This document shows positions 24,252-34,100 of a stretch of DNA of 64,000 bases, one piece after another. Where the stretch lies: assembly GCF_008124885.1 (NCBI RefSeq), contig NZ_VNHX01000009.1, positions 62,001-126,000 on the forward strand, read 5' to 3'. The translations under genes were made by a program, and so were the position numbers. The stretch's first letter is position 1; each line of letters opens with the position of its first letter. The notes under the pieces are model-generated. The model saw nothing but the letters and a program-made list of their open reading frames with translations. It searched no databases and was not told the origin of the DNA. This DNA comes from Sphingobacterium allocomposti. GTDB taxonomy: Bacteria > Bacteroidota > Bacteroidia > Sphingobacteriales > Sphingobacteriaceae.

Positions 24252-27200
24252 TTCTTATTTTTTGTTATCCACAGAATTTCTGCGCTTTTATCGTTGTTAA
24301 ATGTTATCTTCTTTCCGGTTTTCAACCGCTCTTTCTTCATTGTCCTACCGGTCTTCGGGTCAATGTGATAAAGATGAAAATCCCCTTTGAGAGCAGTCGC
24401 GTCGAAGGTAAGGGGCTTTCCCGGGTCCTTGTAAACGATAGCACCGTTTTCAGTGTCCCGCAGCATCCACACGCCACCAACTTCCGCCGCCCGCATGTTC
24501 GACGCGGCTTTGTAAAAGCCCGGCTGCTCGACCTTCGGCACTCCAGCCATAGAGCCTCCCGCCATAAAAATGGCCCAAGCCATCTCGGGGTAGTTATCAC
24601 CATGATAGAGCACGGCTTTATCAGGATACTTCTGCCGGTATTCCGCAACAGCGCGATATACCTGTTCCATAGATGTTTTCTTCGGTTTCCAAAGCCGTGC
24701 GTGCTGCCGGGGTGCAAGGTTTTGTCCGCCCTTAGGCGCATACGGTGTACCATCCGCCTGATAATGCCAATAGCGGATGTCGATTACCTGAATTTCCTTT
24801 GCCCTTTCCGGATCAGCCAACAGGGCATCCTGCACATCTTTGGTGGTGCTTAAGGCTATCATCGGATTTCTTCCGGTTTCCTTTTTCCATTCCTTGATCA
24901 CATCCACCCAAAACTGAACAAAGTGGAGAGGTCCGGTATATTCAGCGCTGATTAGCTGGATAACTCCCGTATTATCTTTGAAATTTTCCAGACATTGGCG
25001 GATATACGCCCGATGCAATTCGCGCCGCACCGGATGCGAGACATCATAAAATTGCTCTGCTATAAAGATCCGTTTATCACCGGCATACGGCACAGGTTCG
25101 GGAAAGCCTACATTATTAATATTATTCGCCGTACGCCAGGGCGAGTCGGTGTAATGTGCTCCTGCTTCCAAAATATTATGCTGAAAGTAGTTCTGATGTA
25201 ACAGTACCAAACCGTTTTGATCCGCCAAATCCGCAAATTGCTTCAATCTACTCCAATAAAAGGAATTGTATTTTGTTAGGTCGTATTTCGATAAACCATC
25301 ATACGCCAGCCCCTGTCCACTTCTGGCAAAAGGCAATTCATAGAATGGCGGCCATACGTCACCATCCATACGTCGGATCCGCTCGTGGTCATCTCTTCGT
25401 CTATCGTACCAAAGTCCATAATTATGATCGACACTTAATACATTCCTGGCTAACATACTATCCACTACTTCGCGGAGGTCGTCGGTCAGACCGGTTCCGG
25501 TCTCTCCGGGAACATAGCGGGTGATATGAGGTTTGGCATCTTTCAGCCCACGCGGGCGGATATTGCCATTCCACCACTGTACGTCGTTCTTCCTGCCCAC
25601 TAATACTTCGTCACCACGCACCAGCCAACCATTTAGTAGGCGCATATCCGCGGCTTTGATCAGCTTCTTCTTCTGAGGAACGTCTTTCTCGGTTAGCACC
25701 CTTGCTCCCTTAACCTCGATGTTCAACGGCTGGCGCTCTGATACGCGTACAATCAAATCTTGCAGTTCCGGAGCGGGTGTCTCCGCAATTTTGGTCAATT
25801 CCAAAGCCTCCTCTATTGTCGGACTCGTGGACGCCTCAGTCGTCATTGGCAACAGCACTACCCTATCCTTCGCAGATTCCCCTACGCGGTCTAGCAGCTG
25901 CGCATAATACAGGCTCCGTGGATTGATATGGCTATTGGTTTCCGACCAATAGGCGTCTCCCTGAAATTGCGCCCATAGACCGAACCCCCAATTTTGTGCG
26001 GTCGGTGGATGTACATTTTCGATAAGGGCTGCTGTCGATTGCCAGATAACGCTATTTGCAGCTGTCCAACCGGCACCTTTGCCGTCCTGTCCACGGTTGC
26101 CATAACGCAGCGCCTGTGCATCCATATTTACTATATCAAACAAAACGCCAGAAGCCCAGCTATCGATCGTACCACTGAAACTGTATGGTTCTACAGCCTG
26201 ACATTGTACAAACACATTCGGACCAGCAGCTACAAAACCTACTGCGAAATCATGATAGCCTTTTTCGGAGTAGAGTCGTTGGAACAACGTCTGTTGGCCC
26301 CGGGTATAAAAGGTATATCTTCGCTGCCCTCCGATCTCCGAAACAGGATCTTTTGAGATACAGTCTTCGACAGTCAGCTTACTGGAAGTCTCTTTTGCAT
26401 AAACAGCAGACCCCGCGAAGTGGCGGAACTGCATGCGCCGAACCCATACGTTCGATGCGTTTTCAATTGTGATAGCCATCCACCGATGGTCTTCATCTTT
26501 TGGATTCGACGCATTGAAAGTCGACTCCAGCCGTAAATTTTCGACGCCGACATGTTCAATTCGACCAGGCCACGTATATTTCTCGACGATAGCGCCACCG
26601 TACTGTTGATCCAGGGCCACAGTGAGCGGAACGTCGAATTCGATCAGGTCTCCTTCGATCCGGACAACTGTCCGGTCCCACGTCGTATTCCAGTACCCCG
26701 GCTTCCAACCCAGGAACGACATTCCACCTCCAAACTCTTCCGCTCTCAAGGTCTTAATCCATTCGTCTGTTGACGGACGGGTAATCATGATGCGGTCGCC
26801 TGGACGCAGATCGCCCACATTATCCACATGAAACGCGTGGGCATTTACGGGCACATAAGCGTCCTCGACCCGACCTTTTTTTTCACGGACGATATCCGAC
26901 TGTCCTGCTATGCGTATTAACGTTTCCCTCGTCGTGCCCTCGCCAATCAATACGGTACCGTCTTCTGTAAATCCCGACCCTCTTAAAACAACCCCTGAGG
27001 TATGTAGCTTCAAAGAGCCCGACAACACATACCGTCCCGGTTGCAACAGTACCGCCCCACGCAATCCCTTCTCATCCACAGGCAATTGTGACACATAGTC
27101 AATCGCCGCCTGGATACGTGCCGTAGCGTCGCCTTCTTGTATCGGCACGACCATTTTCACCGGTGCTTCGGGAATTGCTTTGTTTCCGCCTTCATAGCCT

Positions 27201-27388
27201 GCGTACGAAAAATCCGGTATGCGATTCCCCAAGCTGTCTGATACATAGGCCAAACGGCCATCCTTTTTTATATAAATGGGCGATCGCTGTTCTTGTGCAT
27301 ATCCTACAAGAGACATCACACAAAGAACAGCTAGAAAAATCGTCCATTTTCTAAAACACAAACTGCTATATAAAAAAACACGTTTCAA
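24248..27388 (-). CDS. DUF6298-type two-module protein: beta-helix plus glycosidase-like barrel
   Basis: 1046 residues with signal peptide (to about residue 32). N-terminal half (about 60-500) is a right-handed beta-helix of the pectate-lyase superfamily: LLQPGRYVLSGSLKL, VVLRGSGFTEDGTVLIG, repeated short N-rich turns. After a linker (about 520-620) comes a C-terminal half with barrel-like blocks: VDHNYGLWYDRRRDDHERIRR, FYWSRLKQFADLADQNGLVLLHQNYFQH (parts), LISAEYTGPLHFVQFW with a candidate catalytic Glu, and VIDIRYWHYQ. I recognise this as the DUF6298 arrangement; no activity is established to my knowledge. It is the first gene of the 17-gene operon, about 100 nt downstream of a putative regulated promoter. 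Confidence 0.75.
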   Translation of the reverse strand: MKRVFLYSSLCFRKWTIFLAVLCVMSLVGYAQEQRSPIYIKKDGRLAYVSDSLGNRIPDFSYAGYEGGNKAIPEAPVKMVVPIQEGDATARIQAAIDYVSQLPVDEKGLRGAVLLQPGRYVLSGSLKLHTSGVVLRGSGFTEDGTVLIGEGTTRETLIRIAGQSDIVREKKGRVEDAYVPVNAHAFHVDNVGDLRPGDRIMITRPSTDEWIKTLRAEEFGGGMSFLGWKPGYWNTTWDRTVVRIEGDLIEFDVPLTVALDQQYGGAIVEKYTWPGRIEHVGVENLRLESTFNASNPKDEDHRWMAITIENASNVWVRRMQFRHFAGSAVYAKETSSKLTVEDCISKDPVSEIGGQRRYTFYTRGQQTLFQRLYSEKGYHDFAVGFVAAGPNVFVQCQAVEPYSFSGTIDSWASGVLFDIVNMDAQALRYGNRGQDGKGAGWTAANSVIWQSTAALIENVHPPTAQNWGFGLWAQFQGDAYWSETNSHINPRSLYYAQLLDRVGESAKDRVVLLPMTTEASTSPTIEEALELTKIAETPAPELQDLIVRVSERQPLNIEVKGARVLTEKDVPQKKKLIKAADMRLLNGWLVRGDEVLVGRKNDVQWWNGNIRPRGLKDAKPHITRYVPGETGTGLTDDLREVVDSMLARNVLSVDHNYGLWYDRRRDDHERIRRMDGDVWPPFYELPFARSGQGLAYDGLSKYDLTKYNSFYWSRLKQFADLADQNGLVLLHQNYFQHNILEAGAHYTDSPWRTANNINNVGFPEPVPYAGDKRIFIAEQFYDVSHPVRRELHRAYIRQCLENFKDNTGVIQLISAEYTGPLHFVQFWVDVIKEWKKETGRNPMIALSTTKDVQDALLADPERAKEIQVIDIRYWHYQADGTPYAPKGGQNLAPRQHARLWKPKKTSMEQVYRAVAEYRQKYPDKAVLYHGDNYPEMAWAIFMAGGSMAGVPKVEQPGFYKAASNMRAAEVGGVWMLRDTENGAIVYKDPGKPLTFDATALKGDFHLYHIDPKTGRTMKKERLKTGKKITFNNDKSAEILWITKNKK

Positions 27389-27489
27389 TTTAATACAAAT
27401 AAAAAAAGGCTTATAAAGCTAATAACAAAGAAGTTACCTAGTATTGCTTCCTTGAAAAAAGTATAAAATATAGGTCTTTACCACTTCTA

Positions 27490-27551
27490 CAAACATAGGT
27501 AAAAATGATGCCGGAGGGTTGTATTATTTTCTCTAGCTATTGTAGCATTTT
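27490..27551 (-). promoter_or_regulatory. Regulated promoter P1 for the 17-gene operon
   Basis: Reading the minus strand: box 1 AAAATGCTACAA (27551-27540), 9 bp, box 2 AAAATAATACAA (27530 to 27519 approx.), 21 bp, then a perfect -7 element TATGTTTG (27497-27490). The same spacing is found at five other operon starts in the window. The start codon of the DUF6298 gene is about 100 nt downstream. An additional partial copy of the box (AAAATGCT) lies 14 bp further upstream at 27565-27558. Confidence 0.65.
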
Positions 27552-27572
27552 GCCGGCAGCATTTTACTTGAA

Positions 27573-29138
27573 TCAACTGATGGTATCGACGTTATTACCT
27601 AAGTTTCGATAATCGATTTTCTCTTTCGGATTGGTTCCGTTGAGGTATTCTTCGACGTTCGTATAGCCATCTCCGTCTGCATCTTTAGCGCCATCTGTGG
27701 GGTCATGCGGATCTAAGCCATGTTTAATTTCCCATTTATCCGGCATACCGTCGCCATCCGTATCAACAGGAACCTCAGCGGGGTCATATGTCAAGGCGGG
27801 GTAGCCGCCTACTTCATCGACCGACCGGATTATACCTGTCTCCGTAGTGGGCTTTCCTGTACGCACCATTTCCACGACGCGTGCATCTACGGCATCACGC
27901 TTGGGTAAGGTCGCTCCAGCCTTTGCGAGTACCGACTCGAAAGCCACATCTGCCGTCTGGTGCGGTGCAACCGGCCAGGCCTCGAATGGCGTGTATACAC
28001 GTGCATATTTTTCTGCCTCATTTTTGTTCGGAATAATTGAGCCTTTCGTTTCTTTCATGCGCATGCCAGCCCAGTTATTATGAGTTACCTCGTCGTTGCC
28101 ATGCATAATATTGCCCGCCACGTACCATTTGCCGGGACGGTTTTGTTCTTTAGGGTACCAATCGCCCGCCGCCCACGCACTGCCGGGAGAGTACATGCTA
28201 CGTTGTTCGATACGCGCAATGACGCCACGCATATTATCATTCGTTGCGGGCCCCGGTTTAAAATAGTTGTTGATTAGATTGATCATTGACGTTTCATCTC
28301 CGCCGTCTATCGTCCGGTGGCGCCAGTTGAAAATCACGTTGTACCGGAAATCAAAGGCTCCAGACATCCCGATCGAGGGGTTGCGTGCCGTATTGCTGGC
28401 AAACAGGTTGTGATGGAATGTTGAGGGATTACCTCCCCAGGTACCGCCGAATGCGTGTCCTTTGGCATCCAGCGCCTCACTGGATATTGTCCACTGAATC
28501 GTGATGTTCTCGGCCGGATCTTTTATCTGGGTGCTGCCGTCAGCAGAAGGTCTCATATGCCGGTAAAGGGAAATGTTCTCATCCATGCCCCAGCTGGTAG
28601 AGCAATGATCAATGATGATATGGTGATGTGGGTTTCCGCCGATATTATCGTCTCCTTGGCCCCCTACCGGCACGCCCCGACGGACACGTACGTGACGGAT
28701 AATCACATTGTGCGTGTTGATGTTTAAGGTACCGGCAATGCAGATACCGTCGCCCGGTGCGGATTGTCCTGCGATAGTGATATCGGGATGATTAATGTTG
28801 AGGTCGCCGTCCACTTTGATTGTTCCGGCGACGCGAAACACAACAATCCGCGGTCCCTCTGCTTCCAGCGCCGCCCGCAGACTTCCGTCGCCACTGTCGT
28901 TAAGGTTAGTTACCGCAATGACCTTACCCCCACGTCCCCCAGTGGTAAACATGCCGCCGCCCCAGGCTCCGGGAAATGCGGGAATAACCTTTTCTGGTAA
29001 TCGCGGCGGATGTGGCGGTATCTGCCCCCGTTCGGGCTCACCAGCGACAGCGCCCTGTTGCGCATACCCATCCACCACAGTGGAAAACAGCGCTATTAGA
29101 AGTAAATGTTTTATTGATTTACGGGAGGATATTTTCAT
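27573..29138 (-). CDS. Pectate lyase, PL1 family, with Ca-binding C-terminal repeats
   Basis: 521 residues, signal peptide about 26 residues. Beta-helix pectate lyase: AFPGAWGGGMFTTGGRGG, ITIAGQSAPGDGICI, VIIRHVRVRRG, IIIDHCSTSWGMDENIS, SEALDAKGHAFGGTWGG and the catalytic-Arg region TARNPSIGMSG. After the helix there are thrombospondin-type-3-like calcium loops (DTDGDGMPDKWE, DADGDGYTNVEEYLNGTNP). It cleaves de-esterified homogalacturonan by beta-elimination with calcium. It stands as its own transcription unit, with its own promoter of the shared type 29 bp upstream, and is related to the two PL1 enzymes at 43.4-46.7 kb. Confidence 0.92.
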   Translation of the reverse strand: MKISSRKSIKHLLLIALFSTVVDGYAQQGAVAGEPERGQIPPHPPRLPEKVIPAFPGAWGGGMFTTGGRGGKVIAVTNLNDSGDGSLRAALEAEGPRIVVFRVAGTIKVDGDLNINHPDITIAGQSAPGDGICIAGTLNINTHNVIIRHVRVRRGVPVGGQGDDNIGGNPHHHIIIDHCSTSWGMDENISLYRHMRPSADGSTQIKDPAENITIQWTISSEALDAKGHAFGGTWGGNPSTFHHNLFASNTARNPSIGMSGAFDFRYNVIFNWRHRTIDGGDETSMINLINNYFKPGPATNDNMRGVIARIEQRSMYSPGSAWAAGDWYPKEQNRPGKWYVAGNIMHGNDEVTHNNWAGMRMKETKGSIIPNKNEAEKYARVYTPFEAWPVAPHQTADVAFESVLAKAGATLPKRDAVDARVVEMVRTGKPTTETGIIRSVDEVGGYPALTYDPAEVPVDTDGDGMPDKWEIKHGLDPHDPTDGAKDADGDGYTNVEEYLNGTNPKEKIDYRNLGNNVDTIS

Positions 29139-29166
29139 GCTTATATGGTTTAGTTTTTATGTATTC

Positions 29167-29228
29167 CAAACATAACCAAAAGAGCCGGAACATGCTTATA
29201 ACATATTTTCCGGCTCTTATATCATTTT
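29167..29228 (-). promoter_or_regulatory. Regulated promoter P2 for the PL1 gene at 27573-29138
   Basis: Minus strand: box 1 AAAATGATATAA (29228-29217), 9 bp, box 2 AATATGTTATAA (29207-29196), 21 bp, -7 element TATGTTTG (29174-29167). Both boxes match the shared consensus almost perfectly. The ATG follows about 28 nt after the -7 element, so the leader is short. The boxes interdigitate with the terminator hairpin of the SusD gene upstream: box 2 is exactly the hairpin loop. Confidence 0.65.
29179..29220 (-). terminator. Terminator of the SusC/SusD operon
   Basis: 11-bp stem formed by AAGAGCCGGAA (29180-29190) and TTCCGGCTCTT (29208-29218) with a 17-nt AT-rich loop, 40 nt downstream of the SusD stop. 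On the minus strand the stem is followed by a short T run (TTTT). It overlaps promoter P2. Confidence 0.65.
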
Positions 29229-29257
29229 ACCGATGAACTCCTACACCGGCCGTATGA

Positions 29258-31150
29258 TTAGTAATTTGGGTTTTGTCCGAATTCCTGCGGATTCGCAATA
29301 GCGTCCATAAAAGACTGCGGAATAGGACGTACGGTATGTTTATTGGCATCAAAGAATTGGATATCCGGATTTGTCGCCCGCAAATAATCTGCGGTTAGCT
29401 TACCCATCCGTTTCAGGTCATACCACCGTGTCTGCTCCCCTGCCAGTTCGCGGCCTCTTTCCGCTAAGATAAAATCAAGTGTCACCTGTGCGGCACTTAC
29501 CTCCATCTCGCTTTGTCTTGATGTAATTGCTGCCCTCCTCCGGACGGCGTTGACATACTGCCGGGCTTTATTTACATCATTGTTATACAACAACGCCGCT
29601 TCGGCCGCGATTAAATATACTTCCCCCAGACGGATGATCGGAATATCGCCTAACCAATACTGACGGTCCATGACATATTCCCAGGCCGAAAATTTCTTTA
29701 GAGATGGGTAAATTTCGCGGGTATACGTTGCCATATTATGGCTTTCCGGTTGTACCCATCTCCCATCGGCCTGAAACCAATCTGATGGATCGACAATCCA
29801 GAACGGGAGATCTGCTTTTTCCTGAGCGGACATCACCCAGTTTGGTGTGAATATCGACAAACCGTCCAACCAACCATCGCCATTATTATCCACCATATTC
29901 TCTACCCCCATGCGCCAAGTGTTTGTTCCTCCTTGTACCAACGTGACATCACCTGCGGCGGTGTTCTTGATGACATGCCCTACTAGGTTAGGATTTTTAC
30001 GGTACTGACTCACCATGGATTGGCTAATCGTTACATCCGCCCATTTAGCGTTGTAATATTCATAGAAAAATGTCTCTTTAAACCGGGTATCGGCCGGATC
30101 CGGAACGGGCTCAAACAGCTCAGTCAGCAAATATTTCGTTGGCTTGAAGTTACGGCTATTGGAACGGCCTGTCCAAGTTTCATTTTCCTGCGTTCCCCAC
30201 GGAGCTCCTGTAGTACGTGTGTCCGCCAGATAATACTGGCGTGTCCTTCCGCGGTTCCATCCTTCTGGATTCCTACCTTCAGTATGATCTACCGCCTCAA
30301 TAAACAAAAATTCGGTGTTGTTCTTGTTGTTGGCTCCGCTCCAAAGCTTACCAAAACCGGATTGCTGATCGTCACTCTGATATAACGAGACTCCGTAAGC
30401 ACTACCATTGGTGATCAGTTCCTCGGCCGCTTCCAATGCTAAGCGGGCATTCTCCTGTACATCGCCCAGACGTGTACGCTGGAGGTAAGCCTTCGCCAGC
30501 ATCGCATATGCGGCCTTCTTAGTCACACGTCCTCGTTCGCCTGCCGGTCTATCGGGCAAATGTTCCGTTGCAAAGATCAGGTCGGAAATAATTAGATCGT
30601 AGAATGCTTGTTCGCTTGCCCGGATAGGGCTATTAACAGGACCAGTTTCCGTGGAGGGGATGGTCGTCAATGATACGCCACCGAATTGCTCCACCAGATG
30701 CCAATTGGCCCATCCTCTAAGAAAATATGCTTCTGCTACTTTTGCATTTCGTTCTTCTTCAGACGCATAGTCTTCTACCTGATCGGCATAATAGATCGCT
30801 GTATTGCAATAGTTAACCGTCGCGTACATCCCGTTCCAGATGGTCGCCAAAGTTCCCAACTGCGCGTTCATATTACTGTTGTAGAGGATAAATCCCGTTT
30901 CGTTATTGGCCACGTTCGCCCAAAGATCGGTGCCCATTTCCATGGCCCCGATGCCGTCTATCTTGCCATAGAAATAGTACAACCCGTTGTAGCAATAATT
31001 GATCAGACTCTCATACCCATCTCTATACTTATAACCTGTTTCAACGTCCACCGTAGACGGATTCCATTCGTCCAAGGAGCAGGAACTGACCCCGACGGCC
31101 ATCAGCAGCGCGAAGGAAATTTTATATCGTAATCTTTTCATTGTTGTCAT
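29258..31150 (-). CDS. SusD/RagB-family glycan-binding lipoprotein (pair 1)
   Basis: 630 residues, lipobox VGVSSC near residue 24 from the first ATG (an ATG three codons later at 31141 is equally good). SusD features: tetratricopeptide-like helices with YFLRGWANWHLVEQFGGVSLTT, KAAYAMLAKAYLQRTRLG, and the C-terminal LGEVYLIAAEAALLYNN...ARQYVNAVRRRA and FILAERGRELAGEQTRWYDLKR blocks. It caps the SusC transporter on the cell surface and binds oligosaccharide. The SusC gene lies 31 bp upstream; a terminator follows. Confidence 0.93.
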   Translation of the reverse strand: MTTMKRLRYKISFALLMAVGVSSCSLDEWNPSTVDVETGYKYRDGYESLINYCYNGLYYFYGKIDGIGAMEMGTDLWANVANNETGFILYNSNMNAQLGTLATIWNGMYATVNYCNTAIYYADQVEDYASEEERNAKVAEAYFLRGWANWHLVEQFGGVSLTTIPSTETGPVNSPIRASEQAFYDLIISDLIFATEHLPDRPAGERGRVTKKAAYAMLAKAYLQRTRLGDVQENARLALEAAEELITNGSAYGVSLYQSDDQQSGFGKLWSGANNKNNTEFLFIEAVDHTEGRNPEGWNRGRTRQYYLADTRTTGAPWGTQENETWTGRSNSRNFKPTKYLLTELFEPVPDPADTRFKETFFYEYYNAKWADVTISQSMVSQYRKNPNLVGHVIKNTAAGDVTLVQGGTNTWRMGVENMVDNNGDGWLDGLSIFTPNWVMSAQEKADLPFWIVDPSDWFQADGRWVQPESHNMATYTREIYPSLKKFSAWEYVMDRQYWLGDIPIIRLGEVYLIAAEAALLYNNDVNKARQYVNAVRRRAAITSRQSEMEVSAAQVTLDFILAERGRELAGEQTRWYDLKRMGKLTADYLRATNPDIQFFDANKHTVRPIPQSFMDAIANPQEFGQNPNY

Positions 31151-31181
31151 ATTTATAGTTCGTATCTATACCGTATACTGT

Positions 31182-34100
31182 TTAGAAAGACATGTTTACG
31201 CCAAAAACCATCTGTCTATACAGCGGGAAAGAATCTGACGCTCCGGTCTCAGGATCCATGCCTTTCAGCAGATGGCTCCGGGTAAAAATAATCGGGTTAT
31301 GCATCGTGGCATATACGCGGAATCTGGACAGTTTTATATTCCTACTTAAATTCTCGGGCAAGGTATAACCTAGTGTAATATTCTTGATTTTAACGAAGGA
31401 CGCATCTACCACATTCATTCCAAGCAGCGGGTTGCTGTGATTAGCCGAAGTCCTGTTGATATACGGTCTTGGGTAATCATTCGTCGGGTTGTCTGGCGTC
31501 CAATAATCGTACACAGCCGGGATATTTCTTGTGCCATAACTATTCATATAGCCCAATAACTCAGCATCAATGTGATGTCCCCAACGGGCGATGGTAAAAA
31601 TATTTAAGTCGAATCCTTTATATAGAAATGTGTTTTGCCAACCGGCGGTCCACTTCGGTGTACCCTGCCCTAAAATTACGCGGTCGTCGGGCGAGATGGA
31701 GTAAGGATTGTCTGCGGTATACTCGACTCCTTCGTTGTCTACCCAGACACCGTCGCGCACCTTGGTGAGGTTGGACTGTGTTTTCACATCTCCCGGCAGG
31801 AGACCAAACGCAGCAGCATCCGCTGCTTCATTGGTCTGCCATATACCCAGTTTTTTATATCCGAACAAGGTATTGCTCGGACGCCCCATAAATAGCCCTA
31901 ATGAAATCAGGTCGTCTACGGAGGTCCCGCTGCCTAGGTCAATGGAGCGTACCTGCTCGTTATTATGAGCGAAGGTCACCGTGGAGTTCCATTTGAAAGC
32001 ATTCCCGTTCAGTATATTGTTGCCGGTTAAGGTTACTTCAATACCCCGGTTGTTCATACGCGCAATGTTGTCGGTCATGCGATAAGGAATCTTCGGGGTA
32101 AAACCGCCACTGGAGAACGGTAGACTACGTGCATACAATACATCGCGTGTGTCGGTGTCATACCATTCGATAGCACCTGTTATGCGGTTGTTGAGCAACC
32201 CAAAATCTAAACCCAGGTTGAAGTTGTATGATTTTTCCCATGTCAATAATGGGTTACCCACCGCTTGGGTTAACACACTGACGGGCAAAACACCTCCACC
32301 AAGGTTGATTTGATCCAGACCTGTACTGGTTACTTCTGTCAACGTCGAATAGGGGTCAATTCCCGAGTTTCCAGAAACACCGTACGACGCCCTGAACTTC
32401 AGCTCGTTAAGAACATCCCGTGCACCATCCATAAAGCTTTCGTCGCTTACACGCCATGCTCCGGCCGCTGCCAAAAAGGTATCCCACCGCCGCGCGAGTT
32501 GCGATACGCCGTCGGTACGCTGGGTCAATGTGAGTAAGTAACGTCCTTTATAACCGTAATTAATCCGCGAGGCGACAGACATCCGCTTGCTCATCAGATA
32601 GCCAGTCCCTACGAACGGTACCGTTCCAGATGCCAAGCTATAATATAGGTATTCATCATATAAGAATCCCTGATTACTCGATGATGAACTCTCATTTTGC
32701 ATGTGTGCCCAGGAAGACACAAGTGTAGCGGATAGATCGTGATCCTGTCCAAAAGTGCGCTGATAACTTAGGATATTCTCCCATACATAGCTGTATCCCA
32801 GCGCTGTTTCGTAGCTTGCACTACGTACCAACGCACCACTTCCGGATAATTTCATGTAGGTCCGGTCGCTCTCAAACTGTCCGGTTCGACGATTGCTTAA
32901 TGTAGCACCTAAAATCGAACGAAAGGTCAACCCTTCCATAATGTCCACATCAATATGGGGGTTGATGGTCAGGTTCAGGTGCTTCGAATTGTTGCTTAAT
33001 GTATTCGGAATATCATCGGCTAATAAGCTCGGCTCGGTCAGTCCTGCAATTGGCCACACATTGATATTACCATATTCATCGTACACCTGTCCGATAGGCG
33101 CAATACTGAACGTATTGTTCAAGCGGCTTGGACGCGTATCAATATCTCTCCAAGTCAGGTTGGTTACAATACCGCCTTTAAACCAATCCGTGATTTTATT
33201 GGTCGCACCGGTACGAACAGTAAACAAATCCGCTTGATCGTTCCGGTATATCCCTTTTGTGGAGTTGTAGCCCATCGAGAAAAAACCCTGCGTTTTTTCG
33301 GTTCCACCATTTACGGATAGCGAGTAATTCTGTTGTACACCCGTCTGCAAGGTTTCATCCACCCAGTTAACCCATTGCCCGTTGTCGATATAAGGATTAA
33401 TCTGCTCTGGATTCAAGTTCCACGCACTTAGCAACTCATCTCGACTGGCAGGGGCACGGTTGTTGGACGCAATAAACGCATCCTCTAAATATCTAAGCCA
33501 GTCGTCCTGCTGTAAAGCAGAGGGATATCGGCCGTTGGCATTGATACCTGCGTAGGCATCAAGATTAACAGATACCCTACCTACTTTCGCTTGTTTCGTA
33601 GTAATAATAAAGACCCCGTTTGCACCAGCCGATCCATAAATGGCTGTCGATGATGCGTCTTTAAGAATGTCAATGCTCTCGATGTCGTTCGGATTGAGAT
33701 TCGTAATGTTTCCGGGAATACCGTCGATAATATACAGAGGCTCGCTGCCGGCTGTCAACGATCTATTACCACGCAGCAAGATACTGGAACCTGAGTTCGC
33801 TTGACCCGACTCCCGCGCGATATCCAGGCCGGCCACACGCCCCTGCAACGCTTCCACGGGGTTTGCTACCGGAGCCATGGCGATTTCCTCGGCCTTTACG
33901 GACGATACCGCTCCGGTTAAATCTTTCCGTTTGACGGTGCCGTAACCGATTACTACGACCTCTTCGAGGGCATCAGAGGGCTCAAGCGTTATCGTGACAC
34001 TTCTTCTGCCTGCCACGCTTACCTCCTGAACTTTATATCCCACATAACTCACGACAATGGTACTGTTTGCTTCGGGAACATTGATATTGAATACGCCGTC

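Noticed and set aside
24365..24853. Long antisense frames within the DUF6298 and other large genes
   Set aside because: They are mirror frames of well-supported coding sequences, with no motifs of their own.
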